Below, piece by piece: positions 36,392 through 48,406 of a stretch of DNA of 64,000 nt. Under the pieces are notes generated by a model that had not been told where the DNA came from, ran no database searches, and saw only the letters and a list, made by a program, of their open reading frames with translations. The position numbers and the translations under genes were made by a program. Numbering within the stretch: position 1 is the first letter of the stretch; every line of letters starts with the position of its first letter. The DNA lies in contig NC_092574.1 in assembly GCF_037975245.1 (NCBI RefSeq), positions 4,142,213-4,206,212 on the forward strand, read 5' to 3'. This DNA is from Apostichopus japonicus. Its lineage: Eukaryota > Echinodermata > Holothuroidea > Aspidochirotida > Stichopodidae.

Positions 36392-38415
36392 TATGGCGGG
36401 CCATCAGTCTCAAATCATGGGAGATCGACTTATAACGATTTAAATCGACATTTACCAGTTTCCTTCGACATATACCAGTTTCCTTCGACTTATACCAGTT
36501 TCATTCTACATATCATCGATTTAAATCGATGATAAGTAAAATAAATCGATGATATGTAGAATAAATCGATGATATGTCGATTTAAATTGACATATACCAG
36601 TTTCATTCTACATATCATCGATTTAAATCGACATATACCAGTTTCCCTCGACATATCATCGATTTATTTTACTTATCATCGATTTAAATCGACATATACC
36701 AGTTTCCTTCGACATATCATCGATTTATTTTACTTATCATCGATTTAAATCGATGATAAGTAAAATAAATCGATGATATGTAGAATGAAACTGGTATATG
36801 TCGATTTAAATCGATGATATGTCGAAGTAAACTGGTATATGTCGATTTAAATCGGTATAAGTCGATCTCCCATGATTTGAGACTGATGGCCCGCCATAGA
36901 TATGTAGAATGAAACTGGTATATGTCGATTTAAATCGACATATCATCGATTTATTCTACATATCATCGATTTATTTTACTTATCATCGATTTAAATCGAT
37001 GATATGTCCATTTAAATCGACATCTACCAGTTTAAATCGATGATATGTTGAATTAATTCGGTAGAAGTCAATTTCCGTGGACTTATACCAGTTTCTAGCG
37101 TCTCAAATTGACATATACCTATTTAAATCGACATATCATCGATTTAGCTCATTAACATATTCCAAATCCCGATTTCGGTGATGATTGACATGTGGAGATA
37201 CATCACGTGTAGTCACCTGACAAGGCGGGCGAGTAATTGAAAATAAACACGAGCACAGTGGAATGCATGAATTGAGCTTGAATACTGTACTGTAACCCCA
37301 TGGGTATATACTTAGCTACATTAAAACGTAACCTTACAGTAGGCCTCACTACAGAACAATATCATCTTTGTTTATGGTGTAACTGGAGTAGGTAATTGCA
37401 TCTGTGTACGTACTGTGGGCCTATTCAGTTGCATGTGTATTCCTATACTATAGCGCCACGTGTTCGAGTAGAAAAGCCCAGTTTGCATTGAGATAATTGT
37501 ACGTCATTGACATATCAGTTATTTCAGCCTTATTGTTACACCGAAATCTTTTTGCAAGTAATTGTTCATAATTACCATTGACATATAACCATGATGAACA
37601 CCCTTGCTAGCTTCGTAATTTTGGAACTATTAAATTACTCGCCCGCTTTGTCAGGTGACTACACGTGATGTATCTCCACATGTCAATCATCACCGAAATC
37701 GGGATTTGGAATATGTTAATGAGCTAAATCGATGATATGTCGATTTAAATAGGTATATGTCAATTTGAGACGCTAGAAACTGGTATAAGTCCACGGAAAT
37801 TGACTTCTACCGATTTAATTCGACATATCATCGATTTAAACTGGTAGATGTCGATTTAAATGGACATATCATCGATTTATTTTACTTATCATCGATTTAA
37901 ATCGATGATAAGTAAAATAAATCGATGATATGTAGAATAAATCGATGATATGTCGATTTAAATCGACATATACCAGTTTCATTCTACATATCATCGATTT
38001 AAATCGACATATACCAGTTTACTTCGACATATCATCGATTTATTTTACTTATCATCGATTTAAATCGATGATAAGTAAAATAAATCGATGATATGTAGAA
38101 TAAATCGATGATATGTCGATTTAAATCGACATATACCAGTTTCATTCTACATATCATCGATTTATTTTACTTATCATCGATTAAATCGATGATAAGTAAA
38201 ATAAATAGATGATATGTAGAATGAAACTGGTATATGTCGATTTAAATCGATGATATGTAGAATGAAACTGGTATATGTCGATTTAAATCGATGATATGTA
38301 GAATGAAACTGGTATAAGTCAAAGGAAACTGGTATATGTCGAAGGAAACTGGTATATGTCGATTTAAATCGGTATAAGTCGATCTCCCATGATTTGGGAC
38401 TGATGGCCCGCCATA
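36392..38415. mobile_element. Foldback element built of short palindromic words
   Basis: The ends are inverted copies of TATGGCGGGCCATCAGTC followed by CAAATCATGGGAGATCGAC. The arms (about 36392-37238 and 37633-38415) are complementary and consist of shuffled 18-24 bp blocks made around ATCGATTTAAATCGAT, with joining words such as ACATATACCAGTTTC, TTCTACATATCATCG and TTTTACTTATCATCG. The single-copy core is 37239-37632. The left arm contains an additional inverted copy of the terminus ending at 36898, so 36392-36898 is itself a complete small palindrome. No protein is encoded and no target duplication was found. Confidence 0.85.
37239..37632. other. Single-copy core of the foldback element
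   Basis: 394 bp between the complementary arms. It has no repeat words and no long open frame. It could be the loop of the element or captured host DNA. Confidence 0.6.
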
Positions 38416-39541
38416 CTATCACTCGTCTGAACCGCAGAGCGACAGTTGTCCGAGAAATTTAGTATTGTAAGAACAATTATGACGTGTTTCTGGAAAACAG
38501 TTGTAAGATTTCACCACTGGTCGCCAATCCTTTTCGGGCTGTCAGGTAGGTTTCTGATCGCCGGTTGGTCAAGCAGGGGCGTCAATCCGAATTGAAAAGT
38601 TGGGGAATATACATTGCTGAACACGGATACAACTGAAGGAGTGTGTGCATAGCGCACAACGCGAGCGCCTTGGCGCTAAACCTTTATTGGGTTGGGTCCA
38701 GGAGCGAAGCTCCGGAGGGGTCCACGTGGGGGGGGGGGGAAGCACATCTAGAAATCGTCAAGTTTGCTTCTGAATGGTCCCTGAGTTGATATGTCAGTTA
38801 TTAATTTATCTTAACAAAAGTCACATCTGACAGGTGATTAAACTTACATTAATATAAGAAATACTTATCTATTTAACCTCAGTGGTGTAACTTACGGCCT
38901 TTATCATGAGCAATGAAATTGAAAGTTAAACGAAAACGGAAACATTCTTAACTGCCTTGCACACAAGAATGATATCATCTTGTTATACAGATGTCTACAA
39001 CATGCACACATATGGTATCATAGGAACATTTAAAAAACACTATTGGGTATCTGGGCACATTCACTGTATCGGAAACATAAAAACCTGTATAAGAAATGTG
39101 TCATGGCCGAAGCCAGGGTAGAATCTCTTGGGGGGGGGGGGATGGGGCAGTTGTAGAACATCGAGAAACATTATATATCGTCCAAATTTTTACAGAGTGA
39201 TGCTTTGATGTGTATATTTAACAGGGCCTCTCTTCAGAACTTTTTAGTGGGTAGGCCATTTCCTATGACAGCATCGGTTGGCGCGTAGCGTAGCAGGAAA
39301 TATGCTTTCCAGATTAATTGCCGAAAAAGGAACTTCCCAGGCCTTGTCAGAAGCATCTAAACATTCTTAATTTTCAGATCTCATGTTTTAGAAATTTACA
39401 ATTAAAAACAAGGTAAATTAGAAGAAAATAATTATTCGGTAAAATGTTATATTGCGTGTACTTGTTAATACACTATAAAATATTAAAAATAAGGTAATGG
39501 AAAGGAGATTAGCGAATGCTGCGAGCTTTCATTATCTGCTG
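38416..39541. other. Intergenic repeat-like sequence
   Basis: It contains a GC-rich GCGCGAGCGAAGC-type fragment near 38645-38740 ending in a G run, and another G run at 39131-39141. These look like scraps of dispersed repeats. No gene recognised. Confidence 0.4.
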
Positions 39542-39559
39542 CACTGAAAACTTAAATTG

Positions 39560-39935
39560 GTTCACCGACTAACATAACGTTAGTCCATCTGGTGCCTCTC
39601 CCGACTAACATAGCCTTGGTCAGTTGCTATACCGACTAATTTATTCCTTAGTCAGTTGGATTTCTTAGTCGGTCATCTTAGTCCGTCAGCTTAGTCGATC
39701 AACAATTTCTTAGTCGGTAAATGTATATTAGTCAGTTACATTAGTTGGTGACATTAGTCGGTCTTTACCGACTAATTTATATGAGCCACCGACTAGTTTA
39801 TAGCAGGTTTTACATTAGTCAGGATGGTGCCTCTCCCGACTAACCTTTCTTAGTCCGTATCGACTAACTAGTTGCACCGACTAGATTCACTGAAAGAATT
39901 AAACCCGACTAGTTTCACTGACTAGCATCACTGAA
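39560..39935. repeat. Left subterminal TTAGTC motif cluster
   Basis: ACCGACTAA, TTAGTCGGT, TTAGTCAG and TTAGTCCGT recur roughly every 15-25 bp in both orientations. The partner cluster is at 44370-44615. Confidence 0.75.
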
Positions 39936-40560
39936 AGAAAAGAGAGAAGAAGAAACACAAATAATGTGTACGTTGGCAGTATTTATTTCTGATAAAACTT
40001 CTGATGTCTACAAAAGGCTGACTTTCGACAGATAGAGAAGAAATCACTGTAAATAAAATCTGAAAATCTGATTTTTTTTCCAACAAAGTTAAGACAAGTT
40101 AATGGATCAAACATGAATCGCAAAAGTATAGCACTGCACAATAATGCAAAGTTGAATCTTGGGCAAGGGCTCCTCATGACTTTCCTTTTAAAGTGGTACC
40201 CCAAATCGACACCAGTTAAGTCTTCACAAACAAAGAGTGTTTCTCTTAACTACAAATGGCCTCCCACTTGTCTTCAGGAAGCCAAAATCTGCACCATTAT
40301 TGACCTGTGCACAGAAAATATGATATACGTGTAAGCACAGATACAGATATAGCACATGATAACTCACATTATCATAAACATACATTTACATTAAAATTTT
40401 ATAACATATTGGGAGGTATACATTTAAATCTAGGTCCCTCAAATTATAAGCCAGGATTAGCAGCTTTACCAAATTATTATTAGCTTTGCACAGCATAACA
40501 CCAAGTTATTTCTCAAAGCTTAATAATTATGTTAATCATGCTAATAATGATCCCAATAGA

Positions 40561-42385
40561 CCGGGATCCCAGAGGGTTTGGTTAGCTGGGAAGGTAACCA
40601 ATTGCCTTGTACATCACAATGTTCACAGTGCATTCCTGTTTATGAAACCAGACGACTGGCAAACCGACTGTGGTGGGTGTGGCTGGGAGAGCAATTTTAA
40701 AGTCACCTGATAGCTAACCTAGATCAGTTTTCATGGTAACCACATCAAAGTAAGAACAATGTGTCAGGTATGGCCCCAAGAGCAACAAATGGCCATTGCC
40801 AGTAATTATTGGTGGTGGGGTACCCCTGCCAGTGATCTATAATTGACCCCTCAAGGCTGACCGAGGTCAGCTCATGAGGTAACCACTTGAAACCTACTGG
40901 AAAATGTTGGTTAGGGCTTCAGATACAACTGATGGGCATTGCCAGTAATTTTTATTGGTGGGGTACCCCTGCCAGTAGACCCCCAAAATGCCCATGCCCC
41001 ATTGACCTAGATGAGCTCATGATGTAACCAGTTGAAAACTACTGGAAAATGGTATCACTTCATATGTAAGGGATGGGAATTTCCAGTAATTTATATTGGG
41101 GGGGTACCCCTGCCAGTAGACCCCCAAAATGCCCATTCCCTCATTGACCTAGGTCAGCTCATGAGATAACCAGTTGAAAAATTACTGGAAAATGATAGGT
41201 ATCACTTCATATGTAAGGGATGGGCATTTCCAGTCATTTACATTGGTGGGGTAACCCTGCCAGTAGACCCCCAAAATGCCCATCCCCCATTGACCTAGAT
41301 TAGCTCATGAGGTAACCAGTTGAAAACTACTGTAAAATGATTGGCAGGACTCTATATATATGTAAGGGATGGGCATTTCCAGTAATTTATATTAGTGGGG
41401 TACCCCTGCCAGTAGACCCCCAAAATGCCCATCCCCCATTGACCTAGATTAGCTCATGAGGTAACCAGTTGAAAACTACTGTAAAATGATTGGCAGGACT
41501 CTATATATATGTAAGGGATGGGCATTTCCAGTAATTTATATTAGTGGGGTACCCCTGCCAGTAGACCCCCAAAATGCCCATCCCCCATTGACCTAGATTA
41601 GCTCATGAGGTAACCAGTTGAAAACTACTGTAAAATGATTGGCAGGACTCTATATATATGTAAGGGATGGGCATTTCCAGTAATTTATATTAGTGGGGTA
41701 CCCCCGCCAGTAGACCCCCAAAAAGCCCCCCCCCCCTCATTGATCTAGGTCAGCTCATGATTTAACCAGTTGAAAACTACTGGAAAATTATTAACAGGAT
41801 TCTATATGTAAGGGATGGGCGGACTCTGGCAGTGGTGGCCCACCAATATAAAATACTGGAAATGCCCATCCTTACATATGAAGTGATACCTATCATTTTC
41901 CTGTAGGTTTCAACTGGTCAAATCATGAGCTCACCTAGGTCAATGAGGGGATGGGCATATTGGGGGTCTGCTGGCAGGGGTACCCCACCAATAAAAATTA
42001 CTGGCAATGCCCATCCCTTGTATCTGAAGTCCTAACCAACATTTTCCAGTAGGTTTCAAGTGGTTTCCTCATGAGCTGACCTAGGTCAGCCATGAGGGGT
42101 CAATTATAGATCACTGGCAGGGGTACCCCACCACCAATAATTACTGGCAATGGCCATTTGTTGCTCTTGGGGCCATACCTGACACATTGTTCTTACTTTG
42201 ATGTGGTTACCATGAAAGCTGCTCTAGGTTAGCTATTAGGTGACTTTAAAATTGCTCTCCCAGCCACATCCACCACAGTCGGTTTGCCAGTCGTCAGGTT
42301 TCATATACAGGAATGCATTGTGAACATTGTGATGTACCAGGCAATTGGTTACCTTCCCAGCTAACCAAACCCTCTGGACTCCCGC
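40561..42385. mobile_element. Foldback element with 150-bp internal tandem repeats
   Basis: The left arm from 40561 (AGAGGGTTTGGTTAGCTGGG) is the complement of the right arm ending at 42385. Arms of over 400 bp pair along most of their length. Between them the unit beginning GTAAGGGATGGGCATTTCC recurs at 41068, 41213, 41360, 41511, 41661 and 41807 (period 145-151 bp). The orientation flips near 41835. Each unit holds GGGGTACCCCTGCCAGTAGA. The left half has about seven units and the right half about two, so one arm expanded after the palindrome formed. No protein is encoded. Confidence 0.85.
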
Positions 42386-42522
42386 TCTACAGATCAGTGA
42401 AAATTTGACCAAACTTATGAAGCTTGCACGTAAATGATAAACTAGACTGTTTTTTTTTAAAAACAGGTTATGAAAAGTATCTTAAATATCATTAAACAGT
42501 TGGGTACAATAGTTAAACTCAC

Positions 42523-42737
42523 TCTTCCATCTTTTTTCTCTATGGTACTTGTTCCTTTGCTTTTTGGACTCTTGGATAAACTCTTTTGTTCTGCGAAGGG
42601 TACCAATATATCATCTTAAAACATGTCTTTAAGCCATATATAACACAGTTCTCCTCTTCTGTTGTTGCCTCCACACTGGTGTCGTACATCACAGGAAAGC
42701 TCACCCTTGACTTAGATATTTGGCTTTTCAATTCCTG
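42523..42737 (-). other. Possible small exons of an unrecognised gene
   Basis: Two minus-strand candidates. 42705-42737 (33 bp, strong acceptor TTTTTTCCAG, donor GTGAGC) reads QELKSQISKSR. 42523-42590 (68 bp, acceptor TTCGCAG, donor GTGAGT) reads TKEFIQESKKQRNKYHREKR in phase 1. The compositions look coding, but the phases do not match directly and no homologue was recognised. They lie inside the CACTG element, so they may be transposase remnants. Confidence 0.2.
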
Positions 42738-42789
42738 CTGGAAAAAAGAAACAGCAAAGTATTCATCATTTGAAAAAAAAAATAAATAA

Positions 42790-44365
42790 AGTTGTCACCA
42801 CAAAGTTATGTGAGATTTGCTTCCACTATAGTCTCAAAAAACAATCCCAAAGTTTGAAGCAGACTGTATAAAGCTGAAAATTTGAACGAGAGTGTCATCA
42901 CCATTGCAACCAGAATCAAATGCCCAGAATACAGAGATAATAAAACATGGGCTAAAATCTTTGTTTGTTTTTATGATCTTTAAAAATATAAAATTTTAGA
43001 AACAGAAATGCACTGAGCCAACTTATTTATAGGCCTAATCGTTTTTAGTTGTTATTTTGCTTGCTCACATAACAAGCCTGTTTAGACCTAGGCTAGAGGA
43101 GAATCAGTACTTTGTTACACTAAGTTTGTCTACGGTCGTTTTGATTTAGTCTTACTAGTAGTACTAAAGTATATAATGGACCGGCGAAGACTAGAGAATA
43201 CCCAGAGTTTTAGCAACTACGTTAAACTGTATCATCTGATCTATTATTTACGCCAATGAGTTTCATTCAATCTAGGATCAAAAAGAGAAAACTAATTAAT
43301 CTTAACCTTTAAACTTTGCTACTAAACAGATATGCTTGAATTACAAATAAATGTCAAAAAAACATCATAATCTAAGAATCGATGCATATACATACACATA
43401 AACAGAATAATTTGAATTCGCGCAAGTGAACCCTGCACTACATTGGACAGTAAAAAAACGTGCAATTAGACCAAACTAAACATACTAAATTTTCCGTTAC
43501 TTCTACATAAAATATCAATACAAATACAACAACTTACTCTTTTGGCAGTATACTAAAAGCACATGTTATAATAACTTCAGACTATCAAGCTTTCCTGAGA
43601 AAAAAACGGTTAATACTTCTTACAGTAAGCAAGTCGACCGTGAAGGAATGTCGCAATTGTTTCCTGGGCGTGACCGGAAATTAAATACTAAAAAATGATA
43701 AATGAAAAGGTTAAATAGAACTGAAGCGTGCATCCTGACTGCTCGCAACATATAATACCGTTGACTAGCCAACATAATGTGTTCAGCCGACTGTGACTGT
43801 ACGTTTGAAGGTCTAGCCTTGCTTATTCAATATCACAAAGCCTACCCATTTAGATTCACATGGGAAATTACAGGAAATCTTTACCAAATGAGTGTAGACT
43901 TCAAATAAACTATTGAGCCTTATAGTTCCAGCATTTGTTTGGGAATAAATTAGAAGATTATGTGCCACTGTTCAATCTAGCCCAATACACACATAACACA
44001 TTGTTAATTGGTGTTTAGAATGCACACTTTAGTGTTGAGAATGCACTGCAGTACCCAGTAGAAGCCTATAGGCTACTCACTGTCATTGCACTTGTGTATT
44101 GCGAAACGCCAACGTGACAACGGTAGCGTTACACTAACCATAATACAGTACTAGTGCCAGTGGCCTAACAATTAACTTTAATTTTACCTTCTAGTTAAAG
44201 GAATAACAGGTAGGCCGATGATGCAGTTAATACCTCCATTCTTCTAAAGACCTTCTTGGGTGATTTACGGTTGAAAGTTGCTTAGAGTGATCGTATGAAA
44301 CTATGCCAAGCCCAGCAAGCTGCCGTTGCCTCTTGGTTTCCAAATTGAAGTGAATCGAATTGGGT
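42790..44365. other. Interior of the CACTG element, no gene recognised
   Basis: AT-rich sequence without long open frames, tandem repeats or clear splice-bounded exons. Confidence 0.4.
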
Positions 44366-44369
44366 TAAA

Positions 44370-44615
44370 ATACATTAGTCCGTCGACACCGACTAAGCTA
44401 CGATTATGGCGTAAATCGGGTGTCCGTATCGTTCTTAGTCCATGGGTTAAAATACCTTAGTCCGTCGCCACCGACTAAGCTGCGATTATATTTTCCTTAG
44501 TCAGTGTAAACTAACTAAGAAGCAGCGATGAAACGAAGATTTTTGCTAGTCCGGGTGCATTGACTAACGTTAAAGACTAATTTAACGTTAGTCCGTGGCA
44601 ATATTGACTAGTTTA
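44370..44615. repeat. Right subterminal TTAGTC motif cluster
   Basis: Two tandem phrases of about 75 bp share TTAGTCCGTCG-CACCGACTAAGCT-CGATTAT, followed by TTAACGTTAGTCCGTGG near the end. It mirrors 39560-39935. Confidence 0.7.
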
Positions 44616-44626
44616 TTTTTTCAGTG

Positions 44627-45645
<1,019 letters not shown>

Positions 45646-45838
45646 GAAAACGTAATGAGAAGGAAAATCTTCCAGCCTCCACCGGGATTCGAACCCGGGC
45701 CTCCCGCTTTGTACGGGGACACCCTAACCAACTAGGCCATGGACGCTGACTTTATGTCCAGAGGTTCGAAACCGGTAGGGAAGGTCGTAATTTCACTGTA
45801 GGCGTTTGACACCTGTATCGAACAATACTAGTTCTGTT
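45646..45838 (-). repeat. tRNA-bearing repeat, copy A (partial)
   Basis: Begins GAAAACGTAATGAG and on the minus strand contains the B box GGTTCGAATCC, the A box TGGCCTAGTTGG and the anticodon arm. It is truncated after AATACTAGTTCTG by a short TA tract. Confidence 0.8.
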
Positions 45839-45854
45839 TATATATATATATATA

Positions 45855-46228
45855 ATTGAAAACGTAATGAGTTGGAAATTCCAGAACAGTGACAAAACTT
45901 CCAGCCTCCACCGGGATTCGAACCCGGGCCTCCCGCTTTTTACGCGGACACCCTAACCAACTAGGCTTTGGACGCTGATTGTATGTCCAGAGGTTCGAAA
46001 CCGGTAAGGAAGGTCGTAATTTCACTGTAGGCGTTTGACACCTGTATCGAACAACGACAACACTAGTTCCGTTTTTTGTGACATATTTTGCCTTACTCTA
46101 GAGATCAAACATGATGCTAACCAACTCGAAAATCATTTGTGATTCCCAAAGCCGGATCTCGAAAGAGATTTTTATTAACAGACTTTATGTTAATGAAATG
46201 GAGGTAAACGACAAAGGCAAATGAATAT
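45855..46228 (-). repeat. tRNA-bearing repeat, copy B (full unit)
   Basis: Full unit from TTGAAAACGTAATGAG to GGCAAATGAATATATATA. The tRNA-like part (about 45900-45980, minus strand) has acceptor arms pairing 6 of 7 bases, an anticodon stem TCCGC/GCGGG closed around a 7-nt loop, and a perfect T arm CCGGG-TTCGAAT-CCCGG. The rest of the unit (TCTGGACATACAATC, GCGTTTGACACCTGTATCG, AAAGCCGGATCTCGAAAGAG) is unlike any tRNA. It sits in tandem with copies C and D. Confidence 0.85.
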
Positions 46229-46230
46229 AT

Positions 46231-46572
46231 ATAGTTGAAAACGTAATGAGAAGGAAATTCCAGAACAGTGAAAACACTTCCAGCCTCCATCGGGATTCGA
46301 ACCCGGGGCCTCCCGCTTTGTACGCGGACACCCTAACCAACTAGGCTACGGACGCTGATTGTATGTCCAGAGGTTCGAACCCGTTAAGGAAGGTCGTAAT
46401 TTCACTTTAGGCGTTTGACACCTGTATCGAACAATACTAGTTCTGCTAACCTGATGCTAACCACCTCGAAAATAATTTGTGATTCCTAAATCCGGATCTC
46501 GGAAGGGATTCTTTGAACAGACTTTATGTTAATGAAATGGAGGTAAACGACGAAGGCAAATGAATATATATA
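46231..46572 (-). repeat. tRNA-bearing repeat, copy C
   Basis: Tandem copy, begins TTGAAAACGTAATGAG and ends AATGAATATATATA. It has an internal deletion relative to copy B after TACTAGTTCTG. Confidence 0.85.
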
Positions 46573-46880
46573 ATTGAAAACGTAATGGGAAAATCCAGAA
46601 CAGTGAAAAAACTTCCAGCCTCCACCGGGATTCGAACCCGGGCCTCCCGCTTTGTACGCGGACACCCTAACTAACTAGGCTGTGGACGCTGATTGTATGT
46701 CCAGAGGTTCGAAACCGGTAAGGAAGGTCGTAATTTCATTTTAGGCGTTTGACACCTGTATCGAACAATACTAGTTCTGTTTTTTGTGACATTATTGCCT
46801 TACTCTAGAGCCTCAAACATGATGCTAACCAACTCGAAAATCATTTGTGATTCTGAAGCCGGATCTCGAAAGAGATTTAT
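46573..46880 (-). repeat. tRNA-bearing repeat, copy D (3' truncated)
   Basis: Tandem copy from TTGAAAACGTAATGGG, ending in GGATCTCGAAAGAGAT where unique sequence resumes. In the minus-strand direction the tRNA-like part is followed by TTTTTT, a potential RNA polymerase III terminator. Confidence 0.85.
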
Positions 46881-47397
46881 ATTTATTTATATTGTTAATG
46901 TTTTTTAAAGCGGGCACCCATTTTTCACACGAGTTCGTCATCGATGCTGTTATCGTTAATAGCAAGGAATTTAATTCATTAATTACACATATACATGTTG
47001 TCTGTTTTTCGGGGGCCGTTTCGTCGGAACCAAAGTCCTTCAAGATGAAAGAGCTTGAAGATAAAAAGCAATCAAAATACTTTTGTATTTCTTTTGGCAT
47101 GCCTGCGTGAAAAAAACTGTACGGATTTCTCCTAAGATTGTCGACAGCCTCCTACCTGACGTACCGAACCACCAACAAGCGACGAATTCGACTGCTCTTT
47201 ATAGGGCCACCAAATATTCCAGAAACAGCAGGCTTTTCTTATCACTTAAACATGCAATCTGTACGAAAGCTTAAAAGTGCCATCAACATAAGAAAACTTT
47301 GCCCCAATAAGTCAACATTTTTTTAAGTAAATTGTTTAGATAACTAGATAATATCTTATCAAAAATCAGAAAATGTTGGATTGCTCAGTTGCATTAA
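46881..47397. other. Intergenic, nothing firmly recognised
   Basis: Overlapping open frames of 60-90 codons exist on both strands (46825-47326), but none shows a domain or splice context. Confidence 0.4.
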
Positions 47398-48406
47398 CCA
47401 TAGGCGTAGGAGGCGGGGGGCTGGGGGCTGCAGCCCCCCCCCCCCAACCAATTTTTTTGGGTGAAAATTCGGGCAATATGCTGAGAATTTTTCGGGCACC
47501 TACTGGAAGAAGAATAATTTGCAGTGTGTTTTTCATATTTTTTTGGGTGAAAATTCGGCAATATGCTGAGAATTTTTCAGGCATCTACTGAAAGAAGAAT
47601 AATTTGCAATGTGTTTTTCAAATTTTTGGGTGAACTTGAAAGAATAATAATTTGCAGTGTGTTTTTCAATTTTTTTGGTGAAAATTTGGGCAATATGCTG
47701 AGAATTTTTCGGGCACCTACCAGTGACGGAGCGTCCATACAGTCAGAGGGGGCGGATGCCCCCCTGACGGACTCAAATGGACTGCTGGCGCCCTTTTCAG
47801 CTTTTTACCACATTCTACTTATTCGCGATTATTGACTTTTTTATTGCGCTCTCAAATACCTATTGACATTTGTCACATTTTATTGGTGCAATTTTCTGAC
47901 AAATGGCGATGACACCTATATATTCTTCGTTTATCTGCAAATTAGCAAGGCCTGGAAAGGGTCATTTCCGGCGATCTAGGGAGTATCTTTTCTCAAAAAA
48001 TTTCTGTACGCTCCGCGTCAGCCTGTGGGGGCGCTCCGCTTAGATAGTGTCGAAAGCGCCCCTACAGACCAATCTCTCCCCCTGACCAATATCCCTATCT
48101 CCGCCACTGGCACCTACTGAAAGAAGAATAATTTGCAATGTGTTTTCAATGGTTAAACTTATATTATTATCATTATTGTTGTAACGACTTCCCAATAATT
48201 ATAACCATTATGGAAGGGTAAAAACACGGAAAGTGATTTTATGTTATTGGCATGTGATGAATGCCTATATGATATATAATAACCGATGAATGCCTATATG
48301 ATATGCACATTAACATGTGGAACGCGAAAATTTTGGTTGTATTTTTCGGGCAAGTCGTTACAGCCCCCCCCCCCCCCCAAATCAAATGAGGCTCCTACAC
48401 CTATGG
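47398..48406. mobile_element. MITE-like element with CCATAGG ends, interrupted
   Basis: The ends are CCATAGGCGTAGGAG...CTCCTACACCTATGG with a 6-bp duplication CATTAA on both sides (47392-47397 and 48407-48412). Next to each end is a G/C homopolymer block. The interior has about four tandem units containing GGGCAATATGCTGAGAATTT and AGAAGAATAATTTGCAGTG. Without the nested insertion at 47720-48110 the element is about 612 bp. Confidence 0.75.
47720..48110. mobile_element. Nested MITE with CCAGTG ends
   Basis: A 391-bp insertion with ends CCAGTGACGGAG...CTCCGCCACTGG. It is flanked by a perfect 6-bp duplication CACCTA (47714-47719 and 48111-48116) that splits the host phrase CGGGCACCTACTGAAAGAAG. 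No coding capacity. The order of insertion is therefore clear: the CCATAGG element came first. Confidence 0.85.

Larger units (their letters stand above)
39542..44626. mobile_element. CACTG-ended DNA transposon-like element, non-autonomous
   Basis: The ends are CACTGAAAA...TTTTTTCAGTG with further imperfect matches inside, flanked on both sides by TG (39540-39541 and 44627-44628). The first 390 bp contain about twenty TTAGTC/GACTAA motifs in both orientations, and the last 260 bp contain about ten. Clustered subterminal motifs with CACTG ends are typical of EnSpm/CACTA-like transposons. No transposase was recognised. A second foldback element (40561-42385) lies inside. Family assignment is inference; a 2-bp target duplication alone could be chance. 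Confidence 0.55.

Noticed and set aside
36392-38415. CRISPR-like array or centromeric satellite
   Set aside because: There is no constant repeat with unique spacers, and the arms are inverted rather than in a head-to-tail array. Animal DNA does not carry CRISPR arrays.
38174-38422. Repetitive 82-codon frame (STYTSF / HRFKST) in the foldback arm
   Set aside because: A by-product of the repeated words; other arm segments break the frame.
45900-45980. Functional tRNA-Cys genes in the TA-flanked repeats
   Set aside because: Acceptor stems have a mismatch, all copies sit inside a larger repeat, and some have damaged T arms. Described as tRNA-like repeat parts instead.
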